From Lihuaxuella thermophila (GTDB lineage Bacteria; Bacillota; Bacilli; Thermoactinomycetales; Thermoactinomycetaceae), in assembly GCF_900110165.1 (NCBI RefSeq), contig NZ_FOCQ01000003.1, forward strand, positions 186,001 through 250,000: a stretch of DNA of 64,000 nucleotides, given 5' to 3'. Below are positions 53,924 to 61,991 of the stretch, piece after piece; the first letter of the stretch is position 1, and every line of letters starts with the position of its first letter. Under the pieces are notes generated by a model. It ran no database searches. It was not told the DNA's origin and saw only the letters and a list, made by a program, of their open reading frames with translations. The translations under genes were made by a program, and so were the position numbers.

Positions 53924-54310
53924 TTACCATCCTGCCTTGGGATGCCTCTTTAATTCCACATTTCGTAAAAGCAACAAGGGAGAGCTGGGATGGATGTTTT
54001 CCAGACTCTCCGACGTGATGAGGATGGAAAAAGTTTGATACGCCCGTTCATCCGTCAGCAGCATTCCGGCGTGCTCCCGCGGAAAGGCGATCGCCTTCTC
54101 GACCCGATTGCTTAATCGAAAGCAAAACAAATAAGCGTCTTCGGCCCGATCATACATCCATACGTACTGATGCCCCTCCGAAGGCTTGGTGACCACATCT
54201 TTCCATTCGGGGATGGATAACAGGAGCACCGGGTTGGTATCCAGTTCTGCCCATCCTCCATCTTCGGGAATGGAAGCTTCTCTGATTTGAGGTATATACC
54301 GTTTCGACAT
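53924..54310 (-). CDS. Hypothetical protein (128 aa)
   Basis: 128 residues from ATG 54310, preceded by AAGGACGG. It looks like a soluble alpha/beta protein: WAELDTNPVLLLSIPEWK, GHQYVWMYDRAEDAYLFCFRL, TFSILITSES. The start lies 2 bp after the end of the upstream phosphomutase-superfamily gene, so the two form an operon. No family recognised. Confidence 0.7.
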   Translation of the reverse strand: MSKRYIPQIREASIPEDGGWAELDTNPVLLLSIPEWKDVVTKPSEGHQYVWMYDRAEDAYLFCFRLSNRVEKAIAFPREHAGMLLTDERAYQTFSILITSESLENIHPSSPLLLLRNVELKRHPKAGW

Positions 54311-54312
54311 AT

Positions 54313-55257
54313 TTATCCGTCCTTTTCTTCTTTTCCTCGGATCTGACGCTGTACCAGCCGATGCAATAGCGGCGCAATGCAGGTCAGATCCCATTTGGCA
54401 ATCTCCTTCTCCTCCACGGCTTCCCGATCTCCGATGATCAGTGTAGGGACCGGATTCGCCGTGTGGGTCTGCACCCGCAAATCTTCGCTGTTTCCATGGT
54501 CGCTGACAAGCACAATCGTATCATGGGGCCCTTTTTTCCTGACCAGTTCCCCCAGAAAGCGGTCATAGGTTTCGATCACCCAGGAAACCAGTTCCGGCTC
54601 CTGCTTATGCCCGGCGCGGTCGCTCAGGAAAAACTCGTGCACCACCAGGTGATAATCACGGGCGATCCCCCACAAATCGCGGGCCGCTTGTTCGGGAACG
54701 ATTTCTTCCAGTTCTGGCATGTACCGTTTCAAGGTGCGGCGGGTGAGGTCATGATAGACGGCACGCCCCGCCAACAAGTCGGATAAATCCCTGAGCGGCT
54801 CATCCGCTGACTGAACCGTTGCGGTCGTGACCGAAATCCAGCCCCTGCGGGTGGCCGGCCGGGCAAAATACTCCTTGGTATAACTGTTGGCAAACGTCGC
54901 CCTCCACCCTTTTCTTCGAAACTGCCGATAAATATTATCCTGTTCCACCCACTCCCGTAAGCGGCGAAACGGCAGACCGCTCATATGGCAGCCCATCGCG
55001 GCAGGAGCATTTCTGCCCGTAAAGATGGCTGCCTGTCCGGTGGCGCTCTGCGGAATCCCCCTCACACCCAGGGTGGCGTCCGTTTTTATTAGCAGTACGT
55101 CCGCTCCGTAAGCTCCCACCGCCCGTTCACATAAGGAGTTTCCACCCAACAGATCGCTCAGGTGCGGCGTAGGATGTGTCACCCACGGATTATAGGAAGC
55201 TTGATCACCCAAGCCCACTCCGTCAATAAAAAGCAGAACTACAGCGATGGTGTCCAC
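54313..55257 (-). CDS. Alkaline-phosphatase/phosphomutase superfamily metalloenzyme
   Basis: About 314 residues. N-terminal metal site LLFIDGVGLGD, nucleophile region PQSATGQAAIFTG, and C-terminal ligands SDRAGH and VSDHGNSEDL resemble phosphopentomutase and 2,3-bisphosphoglycerate-independent phosphoglycerate mutase, but the protein is shorter and lacks their inserted domain. The substrate is unknown. The start is uncertain: GTG 55257 gives a protein beginning just before the metal-site strand; the frame stays open to TTG 55344. Confidence 0.8.
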   Translation of the reverse strand: MDTIAVVLLFIDGVGLGDQASYNPWVTHPTPHLSDLLGGNSLCERAVGAYGADVLLIKTDATLGVRGIPQSATGQAAIFTGRNAPAAMGCHMSGLPFRRLREWVEQDNIYRQFRRKGWRATFANSYTKEYFARPATRRGWISVTTATVQSADEPLRDLSDLLAGRAVYHDLTRRTLKRYMPELEEIVPEQAARDLWGIARDYHLVVHEFFLSDRAGHKQEPELVSWVIETYDRFLGELVRKKGPHDTIVLVSDHGNSEDLRVQTHTANPVPTLIIGDREAVEEKEIAKWDLTCIAPLLHRLVQRQIRGKEEKDG

Positions 55258-55506
55258 CTCCAGGACGGATCCTGATTCAAACCTGCCGCGAACGGGTCCT
55301 TTTCCGGGATTACCCGTTCCCTTTTCATCATAACAAATATTCAACCCGCCTGCCGGAAGATCGGGATTTAAAAGGCGCTGGTAAGCATGCCCCTGGTGCA
55401 GGATGTCGTGCGAACGAATTGGTTTATGATGAAGAAGGAAATTTTTTTTAAATCATGGTTAACTTTCATTTTTTTGAACCATACTACAGCTAGGAGGTGT
55501 TTTCTG

Positions 55507-55686
55507 GTGTATTACGTAATCAGAGATTCGGAAAAATTGCCGCCATCCATTATCCATGAGGATAACTATTTTGCCTGGTATAACCCGATGAAAAAAGATC
55601 ATCGCATAGAGTTTCGCGGCACCATGAATCAATGCTACGATTTTATGGCTTCCCGTTATCCGCAAAACAAAAGCACGCTCATCTGA
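55507..55686 (+). CDS. Small protein (59 aa)
   Basis: GTG start behind a perfect AGGAGGTG, giving 59 residues beginning VYYVIRDSEKLPPSII and containing EDNYFAWYNPMKKDHRIEF. The longer upstream frame is not needed. It is rich in aromatic residues with one Cys. No family recognised, but the ribosome-binding site makes it credible. Confidence 0.65.
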   Translation: MYYVIRDSEKLPPSIIHEDNYFAWYNPMKKDHRIEFRGTMNQCYDFMASRYPQNKSTLI

Positions 55687-55728
55687 CCGAAGTTGACAGA
55701 ATAATAACAATAGGTTCGAGATAACAAA

Positions 55729-55748
55729 ACCGGGAGAGCTCTCCCGGT
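55729..55748 (-). terminator. Palindromic terminator of ispH
   Basis: ACCGGGAGAGCTCTCCCGGT is a 20-bp perfect palindrome located at the ispH stop codon and followed on the minus strand by TTTTG. It may act for both convergent genes. Confidence 0.65.
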
Positions 55749-56707
55749 TACCCTTTTGTCTGCACTTTTTTCTCCCGGACAGGGGGGAGGATTTTTTTCA
55801 TATCCACGGTTCGTTCCTTATTCCAGGTGGATGGGTCGTTCTCGTCAAACTGTTCAAGGAAACGAATCACTTCCCGGGTGATGGGAGTCGGAGTGGACGC
55901 TCCCGATGTAACCCCCACTTTTTTCTTCCCTTTCAACCATTCAATATCGATTTCCGTCACATCGGAGACACGGTACGCTTTGACGCCGGCAATTTCTTCG
56001 GCTACTTGGGCCAGTCGATTCGAGTTGTTGCTGCGCGGGTCACCGACCACGATCACCAGATCCGTTTCCTTGGCCTGTTCAGCGACCGCTTCTTGGCGTT
56101 CCTGGGTCGCCAGGCAAATCTCATTGTGAATCTCCACGGTGGGGAATTTTTCTCTCACTTTGTTCATCAGATGCGCCGTATCCCACTGGCTCATGGTCGT
56201 TTGGTTGGTGACCAGCAGACGGTCCGTATCAAAGTGCAGTTTTTCGATATCCTCTTCTTTTTCCACCAAGTGAACATGTCCGGGGGCAACCCCCATGGCC
56301 CCCTCGGGTTCCGGGTGCCCCTGTTTTCCGATATAAATCACTTCGTACCCTTCGGCTACTTTTTCCCGGATCAGATCATGCGTGCGCGTCACATCGGGAC
56401 AGGTCGCATCCACAATGGTTAGCCCCTTTTCCCTTGCACGGCGGCGTACTTCCGGGGATACCCCGTGCGCAGTGAAAATCACTGTCCCTTGATCGATTTT
56501 GTCAAGCAGCTCCATACGGTTGGTTCCGTCGAGCGTAATAATGCCTTCATCCGTAAATGCTTCCACGACGTGTTTATTGTGAACGATCATTCCCAGAATA
56601 TAGATCGGTCGCGGCAAGTCCAGGTTTTTGGCTGCCTGTCTGGCGAGAACCATCGCATCCACAACTCCGTAACAATAGCCGCGCGGAGTAATTTTCAAAA
56701 CTTCCAT
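55748..56707 (-). CDS. ispH: 4-hydroxy-3-methylbut-2-enyl diphosphate reductase
   Basis: Last step of the MEP isoprenoid pathway, making IPP and DMAPP; 319 residues. The three iron-sulfur Cys lie in GYCYGV (residue 12), DATCPDV and EICLATQ, with GVTSGASTP and the catalytic region QTTMS also present. It appears monocistronic. Confidence 0.97.
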   Translation of the reverse strand: MEVLKITPRGYCYGVVDAMVLARQAAKNLDLPRPIYILGMIVHNKHVVEAFTDEGIITLDGTNRMELLDKIDQGTVIFTAHGVSPEVRRRAREKGLTIVDATCPDVTRTHDLIREKVAEGYEVIYIGKQGHPEPEGAMGVAPGHVHLVEKEEDIEKLHFDTDRLLVTNQTTMSQWDTAHLMNKVREKFPTVEIHNEICLATQERQEAVAEQAKETDLVIVVGDPRSNNSNRLAQVAEEIAGVKAYRVSDVTEIDIEWLKGKKKVGVTSGASTPTPITREVIRFLEQFDENDPSTWNKERTVDMKKILPPVREKKVQTKG

Positions 56708-56893
56708 GATTAGTCCCTCCCGACGCCATCGCAGGTTCGAAGGCGTAGTCGTTCCTATTATATCTTATTATGACCCATCCACCAAGTAAGCTCCGAATCC
56801 ACTGCTCACAAAGATAGGCTGGTACACTTGGTACATGTGTCACAGAAACAACATAGGATACACTGTCAAAAAACGAAAAAGGGTGTGAAGATT

Positions 56894-57382
56894 GTGGAGA
56901 AAAAACCCATGCCACCTGTGCAGCCTCTGCCGCCTGTGCAGCCTCTGCCACCTGTGCAGCCTGCACCAGTCAGACCAGCACCTAAGCCAAAGCGGCCGGT
57001 GGCGCCGTACCCTCCTGTCAAACGGCCCAGGCCGCCGATGGAAGCTCCTGTGATGCCTGTGATGCCGCCGATGGAACATATGATGCCCATGCACTATCAT
57101 CTGCCCTGCGATCCCCATATGTTGCGCCACCTGTATCACCACATGAAAATGTGCCATAAATATGAAAAGAAAATGCTCAAGTGGTATATGAAATATTGCA
57201 GAAATCCGCATCATCACAGACCTTATTACGACTCCTGCCATCACATGCCTTATGATTCCTGCCATCAAAGACCGTACGACTCTTGCCATCACAGATATCC
57301 CAGCTCTGCCCGCAGATACTGGGAATCCTCATCGCGTGAATCCTCTTCGGGTCGCAGACACTGGGAAAGTTGCGGAGACTGA
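56894..57382 (+). CDS. Pro-rich/His-Tyr-Cys-rich putative spore coat protein
   Basis: About 162 residues from GTG 56894 (GTG 56885 is an alternative; AAAGGG upstream). The N-terminal third has the repeat PPVQPLPPVQP and basic Pro-rich KPKRPVAPYPP. The middle is Met/His/Tyr-rich (HMMPMHYHLPCDPHMLRHLYHH), and the C-terminal part has near-repeats of YDSCHH/YDSCHQ and ends in Ser/Arg/Trp steps. Such composition is typical of insoluble, cross-linked spore coat or exosporium proteins; this is inference. It is convergent with the small membrane peptide gene. Confidence 0.7.
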   Translation: MEKKPMPPVQPLPPVQPLPPVQPAPVRPAPKPKRPVAPYPPVKRPRPPMEAPVMPVMPPMEHMMPMHYHLPCDPHMLRHLYHHMKMCHKYEKKMLKWYMKYCRNPHHHRPYYDSCHHMPYDSCHQRPYDSCHHRYPSSARRYWESSSRESSSGRRHWESCGD

Positions 57383-57395
57383 TCTGCCTGAAAAA

Positions 57396-57420
57396 GACCC
57401 TCCTGCCATTCAGGAGGGTC
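57396..57420. terminator. Hairpin between convergent genes
   Basis: GACCCTCCTG and CAGGAGGGTC, a 10-bp perfect stem with 5-nt loop. The T-run is better on the minus strand, but it follows the coat-like gene on the plus strand by 14 bp, so it may serve both. Confidence 0.65.
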
Positions 57421-57436
57421 TCACATTTCAAAAACT

Positions 57437-57460
57437 AAAAAACCCCGCATTTCAGCGAGG
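57437..57460 (-). terminator. Terminator of the small membrane peptide gene
   Basis: Minus strand CCTCGC, TGAAAT loop, GCGGGG and then TTTTTT. It lies 16 bp after the stop codon. Confidence 0.65.
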
Positions 57461-57475
57461 CATCACAGGAGGTTT

Positions 57476-57586
57476 TCATTCTTTCGAGCTTTTCATTCTT
57501 TCACGGATATAAAGAGTGGCTAAAACAAACGAAATAATCATAAAAAAGATCAAAAGTGCCGAGGAGTCCAGTAAATTTTCATTCAT
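57476..57586 (-). CDS. Small single-pass membrane peptide (36 aa)
   Basis: 36 residues: MNENLLDSS, then a hydrophobic helix LLIFFMIISFVLATLYI and a basic end RERMKSSKE. GGGAGGG lies 12 nt upstream, slightly long, and a terminator follows. Short helix-plus-charged-tail peptides often regulate membrane complexes, but nothing specific can be said. Confidence 0.5.
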   Translation of the reverse strand: MNENLLDSSALLIFFMIISFVLATLYIRERMKSSKE

Positions 57587-57934
57587 TTTCGAATATTACC
57601 CTCCCGTAATTAATCCTTTGCCCAAATAAATATATACTACATAATTGATAGCTTGTACAGGTGAAGAAAGTCACGAAATCATTCAACTTTTTTCATTTCG
57701 GGCCTGTTATCAGCCATAATCTCGGTGAATGGTGATTTTCAGTTTCCGCACCCGCTTTTTACCACTCTCTTTTCTGTGAAAATTTTATGGTTTCTCCCTT
57801 TTCATCTCCTCCTTGCTGAATAGAATTGGTATGATGAATAATATGATAACTTTTCTTTCGACTCCTCACACTTCATACATTCTTCTGCCATTCTGCTACC
57901 CGAGTATCAGTAACGGATCGCGAGGGGATTTAAC
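57587..57934. other. Gene-free divergent interval
   Basis: About 350 AT-rich bp between the divergent small membrane peptide gene and the response regulator. It must hold promoters for both, but none stands out with both hexamers at good spacing, and no gene or palindrome was seen. Confidence 0.5.
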
Positions 57935-58618
57935 ATGAAGGTCCTCTTAATTGAAGATGACCAACCTCTGCTTGAATCGATTCAGCGCATCTTGCAGGAA
58001 GAATTCCAAGTGGATACGGCATCTGCAGGAGATGAAGGTCTTTTTTTGGCCGAACAAAACATTTACGACCTGATCATTTTGGATATCATGCTGCCGGTCA
58101 TGAGCGGACTGGAAGTGTTGAGACAAATCCGGCGACAAAACATCGACGTGCCCGTGCTGATGCTGACCGCCAAAGACAGCGTGGAAGATAAAGTGCGCGG
58201 ATTGGATGAAGGAGCGGATGACTATTTGGTCAAGCCGTTTGCCGTTCCGGAACTGTTGGCCCGGGTGCGTGCGCTGTTGCGGCGAAAAGGAGCGCTTGGA
58301 CGCGAAGGAACATTGACTTACGGCCCCATCTCCCTGAATCCCAAACAGCAAACAGCGGTGATCCAGGGATCTCCCCTCGAATTGACCGCCAAAGAATTCG
58401 CGCTGCTTGAGTATTTGGTGCAAAATGCCGGCCATATCTTAACCCGTGAACAATTGTTTGACCGGGTATGGGGATTTGATTGCGACACCACTCTTTCGGT
58501 GGTTGAGCTGTATATCCACTATCTGCGTAAAAAGCTGTCCCCCTTTCATCTGCAAAAAATCATCCGCACCGTTCGCGGCGTCGGATATATGCTAAAGGAA
58601 GACTGTGATGTTTCGTAA
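57935..58618 (+). CDS. OmpR-family response regulator
   Basis: 227 residues. The receiver domain has LLIEDDQPLL, phospho-acceptor Asp in LIILDIMLPV and Lys in DYLVKPF. The DNA-binding winged helix ends VRGVGYML. It overlaps the kinase gene by about 11 bp. Cognate signal unknown. Confidence 0.93.
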   Translation: MKVLLIEDDQPLLESIQRILQEEFQVDTASAGDEGLFLAEQNIYDLIILDIMLPVMSGLEVLRQIRRQNIDVPVLMLTAKDSVEDKVRGLDEGADDYLVKPFAVPELLARVRALLRRKGALGREGTLTYGPISLNPKQQTAVIQGSPLELTAKEFALLEYLVQNAGHILTREQLFDRVWGFDCDTTLSVVELYIHYLRKKLSPFHLQKIIRTVRGVGYMLKEDCDVS

Positions 58619-59828
58619 AACACTGCTTCGCCTCACTTTGCAAAATGCAATCGTTTTTCTTCTCGTTGTCAGCCTGCTGGGCGCCTGGCTGTACTGGTTC
58701 ATGGAGAATCAACAGTTTAAGAAAATTGATCAAACCCTGATTCTTCGCGCTGAAGAGATGAAAGCGGAAATGTTGGGCGAACCTTTCTTTATTTTTCCCG
58801 ACCCCGACCCTTTGGTGGAAGTCATCGTCTGGGATGTTAAACAAAAGGAAATCCGAAAAATCGGCCAAACTCCTATTAACATTTACAACATCTCTCAATT
58901 GTACCCTGAACAAGTGGATGGAAAAGTCCACAACCTGCGCATCGGAAGCCTTCAGTTCCGTTCCATCGCCGTATCCGTGCTCACATCACAAGATGAGGAA
59001 TTGATCGTACAGGTCATTCGCAACACCAATGCCGAGCTTCAATTGCTGGGTGAACTCCGAAAAAATATTGTCATCGGGTGTTGTGTTGCCATCCTGATCG
59101 CTGCCGGCGTGGGATATTATCTGGCAAGGCGCTCCCTGGTCCCGATTCAGCAAGCTTGGCAGGCTCAACAACAATTTGTCGCCGACGCCTCACATGAACT
59201 GCGCACTCCGCTGGCGGTGATCCAAACCCGGACCGAACTATTGCTCAGAAACCCCAAACAAACGATTGAAGAGAAGAGCCCGGATATCTCGACCATTTAC
59301 CGTGAAACACGCCGGCTGAGCAAGCTGGTTTCCAGTCTGCTCACGTTGGCGCGGAGCGATTCCAACCAACTGGAGCTCAACAGAGACGTTTTTGATTTTG
59401 ATCAATTGGTTCATGAAGTGGCGGATCATTTTAAGGAATTGGCCGAGTTGAATCAACACCAATTTCACGTGGATATCAGCGGTCCGCTCACTTTGAACGG
59501 CGACCGTGAACGCCTCCATCAATTGCTGGTGATCCTGCTGGACAATGCTTTCAAATACACTCCTCCCTCGGGAACCATTACCTTAACCTGCCGGAAAAAA
59601 GGGAACGAGATTTATCTGCAAGTGGCGGATACGGGAATGGGCATTTCCAAAGAGGATTTACCGCGGATTTTTGACCGATTTTTCCGTGGAGACCAGGCCC
59701 GGACAAGAAGTGATGGCGGGACCGGACTGGGTTTGAGCATAGCCAAGTGGATCGTCGAAAAGCACGGAGGCAAAATCTCGGTACAAAGCAAACCGGGGAA
59801 GGGCTCCACCTTTACCGTCCGCTTTTAA
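58608..59828 (+). CDS. Sensor histidine kinase
   Basis: About 406 residues. TM1 is at about 15-31 and TM2 at about 145-167, flanking an extracellular sensor of about 110 residues. The H-box is DASHELRTPLAV, followed by N (LLDNAFKYT), G1 (VADTGMGIS), F (FDRFFRGD) and G2 (GTGLGLSIA) boxes. ATG 58608 is preceded by AGGAAG inside the regulator gene. It forms a two-component pair with the upstream regulator. Confidence 0.93.
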   Translation: MFRKTLLRLTLQNAIVFLLVVSLLGAWLYWFMENQQFKKIDQTLILRAEEMKAEMLGEPFFIFPDPDPLVEVIVWDVKQKEIRKIGQTPINIYNISQLYPEQVDGKVHNLRIGSLQFRSIAVSVLTSQDEELIVQVIRNTNAELQLLGELRKNIVIGCCVAILIAAGVGYYLARRSLVPIQQAWQAQQQFVADASHELRTPLAVIQTRTELLLRNPKQTIEEKSPDISTIYRETRRLSKLVSSLLTLARSDSNQLELNRDVFDFDQLVHEVADHFKELAELNQHQFHVDISGPLTLNGDRERLHQLLVILLDNAFKYTPPSGTITLTCRKKGNEIYLQVADTGMGISKEDLPRIFDRFFRGDQARTRSDGGTGLGLSIAKWIVEKHGGKISVQSKPGKGSTFTVRF

Positions 59829-59944
59829 TGGTTGTTGCGGCGGTGTTTTTTGTCAAAAGGAGGAATATTATCACATCTTATGTCGAACGGAAGGAATCCC
59901 GGCAGACCGATGTCCAATAACATAAACCAAAGGGGGGCGATGAC

Positions 59945-60169
59945 ATGGGCAATGCCGACCAACTGGCATACAGCTTCAAAGGAAGAAGGCTCGGATACAA
60001 GTACCGGGTTTTGCGCCAGCGGATTCGTCCCTTGACGGAACGGATCTCCAGCGATCAAAACTTCCAGCTTCCTTACCGGAAATTGAACAGATCCCTGCGT
60101 GCAAAAGTGTTTTTTTCAGCAAACTCCCTTGAAAGCAGCTTTGGATGCGAGCAGAATCGTTGCATTTAA
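59945..60169 (+). CDS. Small hypothetical basic protein (74 aa)
   Basis: 74 residues beginning MGNADQLAYSFKGRRLGYKYR, Arg/Lys-rich with two Cys near the end. AGGGGGGCGATGAC gives a strong ribosome-binding site and codon use resembles neighbours in the first 50 codons. Another frame starting upstream (ATG 59880) overlaps it and lacks good spacing to its AGGAGG. Function unknown. Confidence 0.45.
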   Translation: MGNADQLAYSFKGRRLGYKYRVLRQRIRPLTERISSDQNFQLPYRKLNRSLRAKVFFSANSLESSFGCEQNRCI

Positions 60170-60258
60170 TTGATTGGATCGAACAAAGGGCTTTATTCTT
60201 TCTCAGTGTGAGAAGAAGGAATTAGCTTGTCTTAACCGGAATCCTTATAATATAGCGG

Positions 60259-60287
60259 AGACCTTCATGCATGGAAGGTCTGTTTTT
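60259..60287 (+). terminator. Terminator upstream of the YlmA-type gene
   Basis: AGACCTTC and GAAGGTCT pair around a 7-nt loop, then GTTTTT. Confidence 0.7.
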
Positions 60288-60310
60288 ATTTATAGCTGAA
60301 AAGGGGGATT

Positions 60311-61114
60311 GTGATGGTGATCGATCTACAAAACGTTTCGTTCCAGCGGGAAAAGAGAATGATTTTAAAAGATGTTACCTGGCGCGTGCAAGCGGGTGAA
60401 CACTGGTGCCTGGCCGGTCTGAACGGCTCAGGCAAGACAACTCTGCTCAATTTGATCAATGGCTATATTTGGCCCACAACAGGAAGCATTTCTGTTCTCG
60501 GCAAGAAATTCGGCGAATGCGATCTGCGCGAATTGCGCAGGCAAATCGGCTGGGTAAGCACGTCATTGCAGGAACGATTGCATGGCCATGAACTCGCCGA
60601 AAGGATCGTGCTCAGCGGCAAATTTGCTTCCATCGGCCTCTATGAACAGCCGGATCAGACGGATGTGGGACAAGCCGCCGCTTTGCTGTCTTTTTTGGGG
60701 TGTGAAGAGCTCAGGAAAAGAACTTATGCGACATTATCCCAGGGCGAACGGCAAAAAGTGCTGATCGCAAGAGCTTTGATGGCTTCACCCCGGTTATTGA
60801 TACTGGATGAACCGTGTACCGGCCTTGACCTCATCGCCAGAGAACAGGTATTAAGCATGATCCGTAAGATCACCGAGCAACCGGATGCCCCCACTCTGAT
60901 TTATGTGACCCATCATATTGAGGAGATTTTGCCCTGTTTTACACATACACTGCTCCTGAAAAACGGTGAAGTATATACGACTGGCCGTACTCCGGAAGTT
61001 TTGACCACTGAACGTCTGAGCCACTTTTATGAAACACCTGTGGAAATACAGCAAAAAAGCGGCCGTTATTGGATCTCTTTGGGAGACTGCGCCAAAATCC
61101 CCATGATCAAGTGA
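60311..61114 (+). CDS. ABC transporter ATP-binding protein (YlmA-like)
   Basis: About 267 residues. Walker A GLNGSGKTTLLN, signature TLSQGERQKVLIARALM and Walker B LLILDEPCTGLD are present, with VTHHIEEI and a C-terminal extension ending near FYETPVEI. This matches the stand-alone ATPase YlmA of Bacillus, which has no known permease. GTG 60311 and ATG 60314 both lie behind AAGGGGG. No permease gene is nearby. Confidence 0.9.
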   Translation: MMVIDLQNVSFQREKRMILKDVTWRVQAGEHWCLAGLNGSGKTTLLNLINGYIWPTTGSISVLGKKFGECDLRELRRQIGWVSTSLQERLHGHELAERIVLSGKFASIGLYEQPDQTDVGQAAALLSFLGCEELRKRTYATLSQGERQKVLIARALMASPRLLILDEPCTGLDLIAREQVLSMIRKITEQPDAPTLIYVTHHIEEILPCFTHTLLLKNGEVYTTGRTPEVLTTERLSHFYETPVEIQQKSGRYWISLGDCAKIPMIK

Positions 61115-61292
61115 GATTACCTGAAGCCGAACGCGGTGATGAGAGCGGGGATCATCCTTGGCACTTATAATGATCGGACATGATCGTTTGTCACAACTTG
61201 GATGAATACGCGGGTCTTGCAATTTTCGTATCAAACGATCATGATTACGGAGACAAACCGGGAATGAAAGTGGATCTGTTTGAAGCCGCTCC

Positions 61293-61342
61293 AAAATCTT
61301 TTTTTGCGACTCCGTTCCGATGCTTCGCCGCAAAAAAGATTT
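61293..61342. repeat. Hairpin element 2 (copy 2)
   Basis: AAATCTTTTTTTGC and GCAAAAAAGATTT can pair (one extra T). It is homologous to 21650-21712 but with a shorter loop. Confidence 0.6.
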
Positions 61343-61423
61343 CTCCGCTGGTTCTGCTTAGGGAGATTGCGAAGAATACAGTCCTTGACAGCTGGCCACA
61401 ACCCAGCGATGAGAGCCCGCTGC

Positions 61424-61487
61424 GGAATTTGCTTTCCGTCTCCGCTCCGATGCAGTGGCAGAGTCGCTCCGCCGGAAAACAAATTCC
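61424..61487. repeat. Hairpin element 1 (copy 2)
   Basis: GGAATTTGCTTTCCG (61424-61438) and CGGAAAACAAATTCC (61473-61487) form a 15-bp stem with one mismatch. The loop contains ATGCAGTGGCAGAGTC, the reverse complement of the loop motif in copy 1. Confidence 0.7.
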
Positions 61488-61991
61488 TCCGCTCACACGT
61501 GTCGATCTTGCACAGATAACAGTTTGACTAGTTGATACACCTGGAGACGAAACGCAAAATCGTGCAGGGGGGCTGTGATTGGACGAAGTGCCTTTGAGGC
61601 CGCTCCCAGCGGAGGACCTTAAGCGTGGGGAGAAAGCGGATCACCTGCTTGAGCGGCAGCGAGTTTTACCCGCGCCCGTAGTGAGAGGCCGGAGCGGCCG
61701 GTTTTTTTCATCCTTGCCGGCCTCAAGAGAACGGAGACCAACACGACCGACCGCCCCGGAAGCACAAACTCAGGAGCACTTTGACCACAAAGGACACACG
61801 CACTGGAAAACCCTTATGCCTAACGTCCACCACCATGGATGAAATGGTTGCAAATATCGTATAAAAAGCCGACCCTATTTGAGCCAGCTTTGCGACTGTA
61901 GACTGCCTTGTAAAACACTGCTTTTCTATTTGTCTCCAATGGCAGACTCACCGGAAACGGTTTCCGGAACCGTTCCATGCCGTTGTTCTCA

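Larger units (their letters stand above)
61255..61785 (-). repeat. Dispersed composite non-coding repeat, copy 2 (inverted)
   Basis: The minus strand is co-linear with 21230-21745. It holds the GTGCTTCCGGGGCGGTCGG block, CTACGGGCGCGGGTAAAACT, GCCTCAAAGGCACTTCG, GCACGATTTTGCGTTT, GTGTGAGCGGAGGAATTTG and two hairpins. The whole 61115-61991 interval has no credible gene. It lacks the 91-bp tandem repeat of copy 1. Confidence 0.8.

Noticed and set aside
54311-54394. N-terminal extension of the 128-aa hypothetical protein
   Set aside because: It lies inside the upstream phosphomutase-superfamily gene; the ATG at 54310 has AAGGACGG upstream.
59880-60035. Frame starting at ATG 59880 ahead of the 74-aa ORF
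   Set aside because: The AGGAGG is 13 or more nt away from the ATG, and the frame overlaps the better supported ORF at 59945.
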